Assembly: GCA_937942145.1 (NCBI GenBank) | Contig: CALDFV010000186.1 | Location: 1 to 43,435, forward strand | Reading direction: 5' to 3' | DNA: 43,435 nt | Origin: an uncultured Opitutaceae bacterium | Lineage (GTDB): Bacteria > Verrucomicrobiota > Verrucomicrobiia > Opitutales > Opitutaceae | Shown here: positions 34,498-42,319 of the stretch, in pieces | Position numbering within the stretch: the stretch's first letter is position 1 | Layout: each line of letters opens with the position of its first letter | Notes under the pieces: model-generated | What the model saw: only the letters and a program-made list of their open reading frames with translations | Told to the model about the DNA's origin: nothing | Database searches by the model: none | Program-made: the position numbers and the translations under genes

Positions 34498-35769
34498 CTA
34501 AACCAAGTACTGGTTCATGTTCCGGTTGGCATTGGAAAACTGGTCCTGCTCGATTCCCATCTGCTGGAGCATTGTAATATAAAGATCGCCTAGCAATGGC
34601 GCATCTGAACGATCCCGATCGATAGCGATATGAGACCCGTGCCTCAAACCGCCGCCGGCTAAAAACACAGGGAGATTCGCGTTTGAGTGGCGGCTAGCGT
34701 CACCCATGCCAGCACCCCAAAGAACTAAGGTTGAATCGAGTAGTGGTACGCCATTGGCATCCGTCTTCGTCTTCAGCTGGTCCAAGAAACCCGACAGCAG
34801 ACGCATGTGTTCACTCTCGACCTTGATCAAGTCCGCAATAAGCCCAGGATTGTTACCGTGATGCGAGAGAGCGTGGTAACCGGCCGAAAGGACCTCGCCA
34901 TTGATCGTAAACACTTCACCCAATCCAGGCAGGAACATCGTAATCACTCGGGTCGAATCCGTTTCCAGAGCCAAGGCCATCAGATCATACATGAGAGCCT
35001 GGTTTTCCAGCATTAGAGTGGGAGCGATGGGATCGAATTCAGGGAGTTGATAATCAACCCGAGGTCTCGGTTCATTCAAGCCCTTCAATTGGCGCTCCAT
35101 TCGATTTTCGAGATCGCGCACGGATTGGAAATACTCGTCCAGCTTAGCGCGGTCCTTAGCGCTCACCGTATTTTGCAGATGCCTCGCTTCGCCCGTCACT
35201 TTGTCTAACGAACTTTTACCGCTCTTAATCAAGTACTCCGTTCGCTCAACATCGTCCGGAAGTCCGAAGAGGGTCTGATAAACGACGCTGGGCCTTTCAA
35301 TCATCGGCAGTGGGACCCCTTGCCGGTTGTAAACCATCTTCTGACGAAAGCTGCCGCGCCCCGCGCTCAGCTGAAGTGATGCGATACGGCTCTTAGCTCC
35401 CAATTGCTCCGCTGCGATCTGGTCAAGCGTGACATCCCCAACTTTATTTCCGCAAAGGAAATTATCCCAGTTATTGTGTCCGTTTCCAGACCGGTGGTCC
35501 AATCCCGAGAAAAGCGTAAACTCCTCTTTGTGCCTCATCAACGGCTTCAAGAGTGGAGTTACGCCAAAATTCGAACCCGTCTCACCTGGAAAAAACGAAG
35601 GAGCATGCAGACCGAGGTTGGCTCCCACACAAACGAGTCTTTTCGCCTTCCCCGAAGCGCCGAGCGTCTTTTGAACCGCAGACGCTAATGGAACTGACTC
35701 CAGAGCCGGAAGGGCGAGGGTCATTCCGACCGCTCTTAAAAAATGACGTCTAGAAAGGTTGAGCTTCAT
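34498..35769 (-). CDS. DUF1552 exported protein (Tat signal)
   Basis: 423 residues. The N-terminus 'LSRRHFLRAVGMTLALPALE' is a twin-arginine signal typical of DUF1552. Family marks: 'LVCVGANLGLHAPSFFPGETG', 'EFTLFSGLDHRSGNGHNN', 'RIASLQLSAGRGS', 'DLMALALETDSTRVITMFLPG', 'YHALSHHGNNPGLIADLIKV', 'LVLWGAGMGDASRHSNANLPVFLAGGG'. It is partnered with the DUF1592 cytochrome protein 13 bases downstream. It resembles DUF1501 in organisation and genomic company; its activity is unknown. It heads a likely four-gene minus-strand operon. Confidence 0.93.
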   Translation of the reverse strand: MKLNLSRRHFLRAVGMTLALPALESVPLASAVQKTLGASGKAKRLVCVGANLGLHAPSFFPGETGSNFGVTPLLKPLMRHKEEFTLFSGLDHRSGNGHNNWDNFLCGNKVGDVTLDQIAAEQLGAKSRIASLQLSAGRGSFRQKMVYNRQGVPLPMIERPSVVYQTLFGLPDDVERTEYLIKSGKSSLDKVTGEARHLQNTVSAKDRAKLDEYFQSVRDLENRMERQLKGLNEPRPRVDYQLPEFDPIAPTLMLENQALMYDLMALALETDSTRVITMFLPGLGEVFTINGEVLSAGYHALSHHGNNPGLIADLIKVESEHMRLLSGFLDQLKTKTDANGVPLLDSTLVLWGAGMGDASRHSNANLPVFLAGGGLRHGSHIAIDRDRSDAPLLGDLYITMLQQMGIEQDQFSNANRNMNQYLV

Positions 35770-35881
35770 GGGGAGTTGAGAATTTCGAGATTACCACTAA
35801 TTACGCAAAAAACCTAAACTCTGGACTCAAATCGATTCCACCCAATTCCAATCGGACACCGTTGTTCCTGAATTAGTAACG

Positions 35882-35903
35882 GCTCACGTTCCAATCAGTG
35901 AGC
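35882..35903 (-). terminator. Possible terminator hairpin after the DUF3299 gene
   Basis: GCTCAC / GTGAGC, a 6-bp perfect stem with a 10-base loop, lies 10 bases past the DUF3299 stop. There is only a weak T-rich tail on the minus strand, so it is a candidate. Confidence 0.4.
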
Positions 35904-35912
35904 TAACAGAGG

Positions 35913-36404
35913 CTAGAACTTTCCGATTTCCACCTTCTGGCCACGAACCGCATAAAGGTGACTGAAAAAACCGTTTTCCCAGGTCTCCTCGATCGACAAT
36001 CTGCCATGGAGCGTAATGGGTACATTGTCCACCGCCAGAGCGCCAGGGCCAGACATCTTAACATAGATGAACTCATTATAGGAGGGCATAACCCCATAGC
36101 AGCAGGCCATGGTATTGGCGACCAAGAGAAACTCCTGCACGACCTGGCCGTCAGACTTAATCGGCATCATGTAGCCGGTTATCGAAATACTCTTCTTATC
36201 GAGCTTGTACACCTCCTCCGGGAGGAAGCTCATAAGATAGGCCTTATCCGCTCGAACCACTTTGTCTCCCGATTCGGGTACCTCTGGCTGGTATTCAAAC
36301 GCGCTTAAATCAGCCAGGCTCAAGGTAAGATCCTCAGCGACGGCGAGGGGAGTGATGATCCCGCAAACCGAAAGCGCCAAAACAGTAAAAAATCTTCTTT
36401 TCAT
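35913..36404 (-). CDS. DUF3299 exported protein
   Basis: 163 residues. Signal peptide about 1-23 (ending AVA-E). The core 'SISITGYMMPIKSDGQVVQEFLLV...NTMACCYGVMPSYNEFIYVKM' is the DUF3299 signature, including the paired cysteines that could bind a metal or a thiol. DUF3299 genes are often found with an ABC ATPase/FtsX permease pair in metal-related operons; the same set lies directly upstream here, ending with a 51-base gap. The role is inferred from context; the family has no established biochemistry that I know of. Confidence 0.88.
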   Translation of the reverse strand: MKRRFFTVLALSVCGIITPLAVAEDLTLSLADLSAFEYQPEVPESGDKVVRADKAYLMSFLPEEVYKLDKKSISITGYMMPIKSDGQVVQEFLLVANTMACCYGVMPSYNEFIYVKMSGPGALAVDNVPITLHGRLSIEETWENGFFSHLYAVRGQKVEIGKF

Positions 36405-36455
36405 AACAAACGTAGATTCAACGACCTCAAGACTCTAGTGAAGTTTCCTGAGAAC

Positions 36456-36935
36456 TCAATGCTTCCCTTCCGGGAAGTTAAACTCCACTTGGGAAAACGG
36501 CTGGCGGAACACGACGATTTCATCGATTCGGACAGGAAAACGACTCTTGCCGCTTAAACCATCCACTTTTGCCGTGAACTGAGCGGTATCCCCTACGGTT
36601 TCTCCTGTGGCTGAATTAGCCGTAGCCTGAAAAACGGCCTCTATGCCGTCCATCGTCACTTCGATCGTCTCTTGCTCGATCCTCACAAATCGCTCCGCTC
36701 CGCCATCAAGAATGTAGAAGATCCAATCTCCCGGTCGCTCACCAGGGACCAGCTCAAGTTGAGCGATGTGGTTTCCCAGCATGACCAAGCTACCCCCATG
36801 AGGAGCCGCGTGGTAGTGACCGCCATTTGAGACTCCACTCGGTTCGCTCGGCTGGGGACATCCTGTCCCTAGTAGCAATGAGCCTAGTAGGGCAAACAAT
36901 ACCCCCACATTCTTGATAGCTTTTTTGTCATTCAT
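36456..36935 (-). CDS. Small predicted lipoprotein with His-rich N-terminus
   Basis: 159 residues. Signal peptide with a probable lipidation Cys26 ('LLLGTGC'; the residue at -3 is Gly, slightly atypical). The mature start 'GGHYHAAPHGG' holds three spaced histidines, followed by a beta-rich domain ('HIAQLELVPGERPGDWIFYILDGGAERFVRI'). I know similar small 'HGG...LELV' proteins from Planctomycetes and Verrucomicrobia but no firm function. Its ATG overlaps the permease stop by four bases, so it is translated with it. Its position between an ABC permease and DUF3299 suggests a periplasmic metal-binding partner; this is inference. Confidence 0.75.
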   Translation of the reverse strand: MNDKKAIKNVGVLFALLGSLLLGTGCPQPSEPSGVSNGGHYHAAPHGGSLVMLGNHIAQLELVPGERPGDWIFYILDGGAERFVRIEQETIEVTMDGIEAVFQATANSATGETVGDTAQFTAKVDGLSGKSRFPVRIDEIVVFRQPFSQVEFNFPEGKH

Positions 36936-38134
36936 GATAGATTCTTAGACACATCTGTGCGATAAGCTTTTAGTGACGGCAGCAAACCCGAAAGGACCCC
37001 GATACCCAGCATTCCCAAAGGAGCCCAAATCATAGCCGCGTTGCCAGTAAAAGGGTTTAACAAGACTCCAGTTTCCCGTTGTACGACTTCACCAATTGCG
37101 AATCCAAGAACCGCATACACCACAAATCCGGCCACCACCCCTGCCAAGGTCATTCCAACCGCTTCGAGTAGTGATATGGTAAATACCGTAAACCGCTTTG
37201 CGCCCAATGCTCTTAGCACGGCGATGTCTCGCTTGCGTTCGTTCATCGTATTATAGAGAATTGCGAGGATGGAGCCTCCAGCGATAATCGCAACGAGTGC
37301 GGCTACGGCTTGTAGAATCTTGTCGAACCAGCTAATCTTGTCGAAAAATTGCACGATGGTGCGATTTGCCGGCCATGCCAGAGTCAAGCGATTGCCTTGC
37401 TTATTATAGAGCATGTCCAACTGGAAGCCCGCCATATTCGCGCCTTGCTTGAACTTCAGCAAAGCCGCGCTTATGTCGGTAGCTGCCTTAGGGTTGTGGC
37501 CACTCATCGTCTGGATTCCACTAATCGGTATCCAAATAACTTTGTCTGCTGGGGTACCGGTTGGCTTGAGAATTCCGGTAACGGTATAGATCTCCTCGTG
37601 TTTCGCGCTCTCATTGTAGATCAACCCGTGATAAGGATGAAACGTATCCCCCACTTCCATCCCCAGTCTGCGGGCTGCCAAATTGCCGACGACCGCATTC
37701 ATCGACTTTTCTTCAAAGAGCGTTCCCCCTTCCTCTAGCTCGAAATCACGGTCCTCGGCATAGCTGTGTTTTGACAGGTAGTCAGAAACGGTACCCACTA
37801 AGCGATATCCACGATAGTTATCGCCTACTGCGATAGGATAGGCTGCTTCGATCGCGGGATATTTAGTCACCTGCTCAAAGTCCTCCCACTTCATCAAGCC
37901 CGGAGATTCGTCGAGGTGGTAGAGGGCATTCAGCACAATTTGCAGTTTCGAGCCGCGTGGACCCAGCACCGCATCAAAACCGCCATTCGCCCCGGCAAAG
38001 GATTGTTCCGCCTCTTTCTTAAATGCCCAAACCAGCATCAGCAAACTGCAGGCCAGCGCGACCGCCAGAATAGTGATGATACTGGAAACTCGGCGCTCCC
38101 GCACGCCCCTAAATGCCATCGCAACCGGACTCAT
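36932..38134 (-). CDS. ABC transporter permease, FtsX/MacB type
   Basis: 400 residues. One N-terminal membrane helix ('SSIITILAVALACSLLMLVWAF'), a large extracytoplasmic domain (about 40-265), and three C-terminal helices ('ILQAVAALVAIIAGGSILAILYN', 'LLEAVGMTLAGVVAGFVVYAVL', 'MIWAPLGMLGIGVLSGLLPSL') with the conserved 'NERKRDIAVLRALGA' coupling helix. Such permeases act as mechanotransmission or lipoprotein-type exporters rather than classic importers. It overlaps the ATPase gene upstream (ATGA) and the lipoprotein gene downstream. Confidence 0.93.
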   Translation of the reverse strand: MSPVAMAFRGVRERRVSSIITILAVALACSLLMLVWAFKKEAEQSFAGANGGFDAVLGPRGSKLQIVLNALYHLDESPGLMKWEDFEQVTKYPAIEAAYPIAVGDNYRGYRLVGTVSDYLSKHSYAEDRDFELEEGGTLFEEKSMNAVVGNLAARRLGMEVGDTFHPYHGLIYNESAKHEEIYTVTGILKPTGTPADKVIWIPISGIQTMSGHNPKAATDISAALLKFKQGANMAGFQLDMLYNKQGNRLTLAWPANRTIVQFFDKISWFDKILQAVAALVAIIAGGSILAILYNTMNERKRDIAVLRALGAKRFTVFTISLLEAVGMTLAGVVAGFVVYAVLGFAIGEVVQRETGVLLNPFTGNAAMIWAPLGMLGIGVLSGLLPSLKAYRTDVSKNLS

Positions 38135-38826
38135 TCAATACCTCCCCCTTTGCTGCTCAAACAGACGGCTTGGTTCAATTCAGCCAAATCAATGACTCGC
38201 CCGAATTTCGATACCAATTGAGGATCGTGGCTGACGAAAAGAAGGGCCGCGCCATTTTCCCGGCAAAGTGATTGAATGAGTTCCAGAGCGATTGCGGCAT
38301 TAGTTGGATCCAAATTCCCTGTCGGCTCGTCCGCTAAGACCAATTTAGGCCGATTCGCCAAGGCACGCGCAATCGCGACTCGTTGCTTCTGGCCCTGCGA
38401 AAGCTGGTCGGGGCGGTAGTTTTGGCGATTGGCAAGACCGACACGGGCGAGAAGCTGGAGGGCAAACTCGCGATCTGCCCCTGCCCCAAAACTCATGCCC
38501 AACTCCACATTTTCCAAGCAGGTATAGCCATTGAGTAAATTAAAGTTCTGGAATACATAGCCTAGTGATCGAGCCCGATGGGCATCTCGAGCCGATTCCG
38601 AGAGCGAGCAAACATTCTCGCCGCTTAACAGGATCTCTCCCGAATCCGCAACCACGATCCCCGCGATCAGGTTCAACAAAGTAGACTTTCCCGAACCACT
38701 CTCCCCCTGAAGCAAGACCTGTTCTCCCGGATGCAATTCAAACCCGGCAACGTTTACGACTTCGACTAGGCCTTCCCCTTCAGAAGGGTAAGCTTTAACT
38801 AGATCGCGTATTGAGAGCAGGGCCAT
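38131..38826 (-). CDS. ABC transporter ATPase, LolD/MacB type
   Basis: 231 residues. Walker A '[18 protein letters not shown]', Q-loop '[13 protein letters not shown]', signature '[19 protein letters not shown]', Walker B '[13 protein letters not shown]' and the H-loop '[11 protein letters not shown]'. It powers the FtsX-like permease encoded in overlap downstream. The ATG is preceded by AGGA at short distance, one of the few clear ribosome sites in the window. It is first gene of the minus-strand set with the permease, lipoprotein and DUF3299. Confidence 0.95.
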   Translation of the reverse strand: MALLSIRDLVKAYPSEGEGLVEVVNVAGFELHPGEQVLLQGESGSGKSTLLNLIAGIVVADSGEILLSGENVCSLSESARDAHRARSLGYVFQNFNLLNGYTCLENVELGMSFGAGADREFALQLLARVGLANRQNYRPDQLSQGQKQRVAIARALANRPKLVLADEPTGNLDPTNAAIALELIQSLCRENGAALLFVSHDPQLVSKFGRVIDLAELNQAVCLSSKGGGIE

Positions 38827-38949
38827 TTCCTAACAAGAACAAACAAGCTGACCCTTTCCCGATCGATTTCAAGTCTGTACGGGCTTGCGGATATAACTCT
38901 TTTCTTCAATCTCGAATCAATACCACGACGGCTGGTCAATTCCCATCCC

Positions 38950-39294
38950 ATGACAGAATCCGATAGCAGCACTGTCCCGACTGCCGATCAAAAGTGCCAA
39001 CGTTGCGGCGCCCCGATCGAGAACCATCCGAATTTCCCTAGAATCTGCGATGAGTGCTACAGCATCTATGGGTCTTGTTGCAATGAATGGGAGGACCCGG
39101 ACAGCTCCAACGACTCGCTACGCAGCCAAGATTGCTCGCCAAACGTTCATTTCCCACGTAGCCATGAACCAAAAAACGAGATCTATCCTCCGCTCACTCG
39201 TTATCATAGCCATCGTTGCTCTCGCAGCCTACTTTCTCAATGTAGAATACCAATCCCACCTTGGGCAAAAAGCGATCGATGCGACCGGTCTTGA
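38950..39294 (+). CDS. Small zinc-ribbon protein (3' end uncertain)
   Basis: 114 residues in the ORF. The first ~50 residues look real: 'CQRCGAPIENHPNFPRICDECY' followed by 'GSCCNEWE', that is CxxC (16/19), CxxC (33/36) and CC (43/44), a zinc-ribbon pattern. After about residue 55 the composition becomes arbitrary, and the frame overlaps 131 bases of the anchored thioredoxin gene in another frame. Either the protein really runs through the overlap or a frameshift has removed its natural stop. Divergent from the ABC ATPase gene. Confidence 0.6.
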   Translation: MTESDSSTVPTADQKCQRCGAPIENHPNFPRICDECYSIYGSCCNEWEDPDSSNDSLRSQDCSPNVHFPRSHEPKNEIYPPLTRYHSHRCSRSLLSQCRIPIPPWAKSDRCDRS

Positions 39295-39610
39295 GGTGCT
39301 CGCCTTCCAGGACGCTCTCGTCGAATCCAGTAAAACAGGGAAGCCCGTGCTGGCCGACCTTTCGGCTATCTGGTGCCCCTCTTGTCGCCGACTCGATACA
39401 GAAGTCCTCGCCAATGAGGTGGTAAAGTCGAAGATCGAACGTGACTATATTTTCGCTCGAATTGAGTATGAAAGCGATGAGGGTACGGAATTCATGGAGA
39501 AGTACCAAGTTTCCGGGTTTCCTAACCTCCTCCTGATAGACGGCCAAGGAAACAAGCTAAAGAATCTGCCCCGCACCTTCTCACCTGAAGAATTTTTGGC
39601 CGCGCTTTAA
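39164..39610 (+). CDS. Membrane-anchored thioredoxin-like protein
   Basis: 148 residues from ATG 39164; the longer track form (39050) adds Arg/Thr-rich residues that overlap the zinc-ribbon frame. The N-terminal helix 'SLVIIAIVALAAYFLNV' anchors it. The thioredoxin fold has active site WCPSC ('LADLSAIWCPSCRRLDTEVL') and the cis-Pro region 'YQVSGFPNLLLIDGQG'. It is similar to DsbD-gamma/thioredoxin_7 domains: a periplasmic thiol reductase or oxidase, perhaps serving cytochrome c or metal-protein maturation. It is preceded by the zinc-ribbon ORF and followed by the imelysin/cytochrome pair. Confidence 0.88.
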   Translation: MNQKTRSILRSLVIIAIVALAAYFLNVEYQSHLGQKAIDATGLEVLAFQDALVESSKTGKPVLADLSAIWCPSCRRLDTEVLANEVVKSKIERDYIFARIEYESDEGTEFMEKYQVSGFPNLLLIDGQGNKLKNLPRTFSPEEFLAAL

Positions 39611-39770
39611 ACGCTTGTCCAATTACCCGGAAGCAGCGAGGAACCCTTAGTAAGGTGGACTCTTAACGCGTTCTTCAAATTTGAGGGCTTACAATTACGC
39701 GATAGATCGACATTTGACCAAAAATAATATTCTTTGCCGATATGACAATGCGGGGGCCTTATCTAACACC

Positions 39771-40961
39771 ATGCGACCGTTTACAAAAAGACTGATCTCC
39801 GCCCTTCTCGTCGGATCCATTCCACTATCGGCAGATTTCGAACCTTTTCCGCCGACTCCAGAAGGGCAGCCGTATTCCAACGAAGTCGCTTTTCAGGCGC
39901 TTTCGAATTACGCGGACCTCGCTTGGGAGATGTATTCCGATTCTGTTAGGGAGGTGATTCGCTTCAACATGGCAGTCTACGCTTTTCGCAAGGACCCTGG
40001 TATCGATACATTTGAAAATGCGAAACGCCTTTGGATCGAGGCACGCAAAACTTATGGCCGTACGGAAGCATTTCGCTTTTCGGATACACCAATCGACGAA
40101 CTTGAGCTTGAGATACTTATCAATGCTTGGCCAGTCGACGAGTCTTACATCGACTATACGCGAGAGGATCCAGATTCCGGGATAATTAACCAGCCCGATA
40201 CTTACCCTAAAATCAACAGTGTGGCGCTTCCTAGGCTGAATGAAAAAGGAGGCGAGGCGAATGTGTCTACCGGATGGCATGTCATCGAATTCCTCCTTTG
40301 GGGTCAGGATTTTAATGATGCCGGTCCCGGTACACGTTCATGGACCGACTACACAAAGGGTAAGAATGCAGATCGTCGTATGAAATACCTGGTTACAGCG
40401 ACTGAGATCCTTCGTAGCCATCTAGTACTGATTGCTGACGAGTGGAGCCCCTTCAACTATGATGGGCATCCTGGGGAGTTCTTCTTGAGACGTCCCTCTC
40501 GAATCATTCGAACTGCTATGCGAGGTATCGCCTCTCTCGCAGGAAGGGAAATCGCTAGCGAACGCTTGGCGGCTGCGCAACGCAGCCGATCCCAGGAAGA
40601 CGAGCATTCCTGCTTTAGTGACACCACTCACAACGATCTCGTCGCAAATATGGAAGGGCTGGAGTCTGTACTGTTTGGTAAATACACGAGCTCCTCGGGG
40701 AAAGTGACCATAGCCGAGAAGGGAATTATTGACATCATCGCTTCCGCTGACACGTCACTGGCGGAGACAATCAAATCCCAATTTTACACTGCCAAAGAAT
40801 ATATAGAAGCCATACCCTTACCCTTCGATCAGGCGATCATCGCCCCCGAAGATAGCCAAGAGTATCAATCCATTCGAAAAGCTGTCGAAGCGCTCTGGGA
40901 GTTCGTCTACTCAATGTCAGATGCAGAGGAAGTCATGGGTCTCGATGTAAGGATTCGATGA
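39771..40961 (+). CDS. Imelysin-family exported protein
   Basis: 396 residues from ATG 39771, which begins a signal peptide (MRPFTKRLISALLVGSIPLSA); the track start at 39681 adds 30 residues ahead of it. The GxHxxE motif is present as G168-W-H170-V-I-E173 ('STGWHVIEFLLWGQDF'), and 'SYADLAWEMYSDSV'-type helices are the imelysin helical bundle. Imelysins are periplasmic or surface proteins linked to iron uptake in other bacteria; peptidase activity is doubtful. Its end overlaps the di-haem cytochrome gene by four bases, the arrangement seen in iron-uptake loci. Confidence 0.9.
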   Translation: MRPFTKRLISALLVGSIPLSADFEPFPPTPEGQPYSNEVAFQALSNYADLAWEMYSDSVREVIRFNMAVYAFRKDPGIDTFENAKRLWIEARKTYGRTEAFRFSDTPIDELELEILINAWPVDESYIDYTREDPDSGIINQPDTYPKINSVALPRLNEKGGEANVSTGWHVIEFLLWGQDFNDAGPGTRSWTDYTKGKNADRRMKYLVTATEILRSHLVLIADEWSPFNYDGHPGEFFLRRPSRIIRTAMRGIASLAGREIASERLAAAQRSRSQEDEHSCFSDTTHNDLVANMEGLESVLFGKYTSSSGKVTIAEKGIIDIIASADTSLAETIKSQFYTAKEYIEAIPLPFDQAIIAPEDSQEYQSIRKAVEALWEFVYSMSDAEEVMGLDVRIR

Positions 40962-42319
40962 AGGCTAGTACAATTCGTTGCCTAATCGCTTCGTCACTTA
41001 TCACGACGCTGGGACAAGCAGACTATCGACTCCCTGGCGGTGCCACAACCGTATTCGAAGCATCTCGCGAAGCATTCACCCAACCCCTGGAAAATTTAGA
41101 CCCTGGGTCCCTGGCAAAATTCTTTTCCGGTGATACTTTGTTTAATACAAATTGGGTGAGCGCTTCATCCGTCGTGACGAGTCGAGATGGACTCGGTCCG
41201 CTTTTCAATACGCGATCTTGCTCAGCCTGCCACTTCAAAGATGGAAGAGGGAGTCCTCCCGCCACCGGAGAAATTCCGAATGGACTGTTAATCAGAGTCA
41301 GCTCTTTAGGAGAACAAGCTAATGGAGCCCCCTTCCCTCATCCCGTTTACGGAAATCAACTAAGTGTCCGTTCTCTTCCAGAAAATAGACCCGAGGCAGA
41401 GGTTCTCATTTCCTACGAAGAAATTGTCGATAGCTATCCAGATGGAAATGGATTTCGTATCCAAAAACCAAGCTACTCCTTTAAGGAGTACGGATACGGA
41501 CCACTGGATGATTTTCATTTTTCACCCCGTGTCGCGCCGAGCGTTTTTGGTTTGGGACTGCTAGACTCGATCCCTGATGAAGTTCTACTGAAACAATCCG
41601 ATCCGGATGACGCCGACAACGATGGAATCTCAGGTCGACCCAACTGGGTATGGAGCGCTAGTAAAACTACCCAATCACTGGGAAAATTCGGCTGGAAAGC
41701 GAATAAAGCGAACCTACTAGACCAAACTGCCGCCGCCTTCCAAGGTGACATCGGAATCACCTCCAAACTCTTTCCTTCAGAAAACCACACGGACTGGCAG
41801 ACCAAACTCGTAGAATCACCCAGCGGAGGAACCCCTGAAATTGGCGAACTAGATCTGCAGGACGTCGTTTTCTACCTTCAGTCCCTGGCGCCTCCAGCAA
41901 GCCGTTTCGAAACTGAGGCCGACTACCGGGAGGGATACGAACTGTTCACGCAGGCTAAATGCGCGAGTTGCCACACTCCCGAGTTTAAGACAGCAAAACA
42001 AGCACTCATACCTGCCCTGTCCGGACAAACGATTTATCCCTATACAGATCTCCTTCTTCACGATATGGGAGAAGGTTTGGCAGACAACCGTCCCGATTTT
42101 GAGGCTACAGGAAACGAATGGCGAACCCCTCCCTTATGGGGCATCGGACTGATACCCGAGGTAAATGGTCATACAAGACTGCTTCACGACGGGCGGGCGA
42201 GAAACATAGAAGAAGCAATCCTTTGGCATGGGGGTGAAGGCGAAGAAAGCAAACGGCTCTTTACGCTTATGAATGAACAAGCCCGAGCTGATTTGATTCG
42301 ATTTGTTGAATCGTTGTAA
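40958..42319 (+). CDS. Di-haem cytochrome c oxidoreductase (DUF1111, 'thiol oxidoreductase')
   Basis: 453 residues. Signal peptide about 1-21. Two c-type haem sites: CSACH at 88-92 ('FNTRSCSACHFKDGRG') and CASCH at 335-339 ('FTQAKCASCHTPEFKT'). 'DDADNDGISGRPNWVW' and 'WRTPPLWGIGLIPEVNGHTRLLHDGRARNIEEAILWHGGE' are standard for the family, which resembles MauG/di-haem peroxidases. It partners imelysin through an ATGA overlap and may oxidise or reduce metal or protein thiols in the periplasm. Its stop codon abuts the stop of the convergent M56 gene. Confidence 0.94.
   Translation: MKASTIRCLIASSLITTLGQADYRLPGGATTVFEASREAFTQPLENLDPGSLAKFFSGDTLFNTNWVSASSVVTSRDGLGPLFNTRSCSACHFKDGRGSPPATGEIPNGLLIRVSSLGEQANGAPFPHPVYGNQLSVRSLPENRPEAEVLISYEEIVDSYPDGNGFRIQKPSYSFKEYGYGPLDDFHFSPRVAPSVFGLGLLDSIPDEVLLKQSDPDDADNDGISGRPNWVWSASKTTQSLGKFGWKANKANLLDQTAAAFQGDIGITSKLFPSENHTDWQTKLVESPSGGTPEIGELDLQDVVFYLQSLAPPASRFETEADYREGYELFTQAKCASCHTPEFKTAKQALIPALSGQTIYPYTDLLLHDMGEGLADNRPDFEATGNEWRTPPLWGIGLIPEVNGHTRLLHDGRARNIEEAILWHGGEGEESKRLFTLMNEQARADLIRFVESL

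Noticed and set aside
39050-39163. Early start of the thioredoxin-like gene
   Set aside because: Arbitrary Arg/Thr-rich sequence overlapping the zinc-ribbon frame; ATG 39164 gives a clean membrane anchor.
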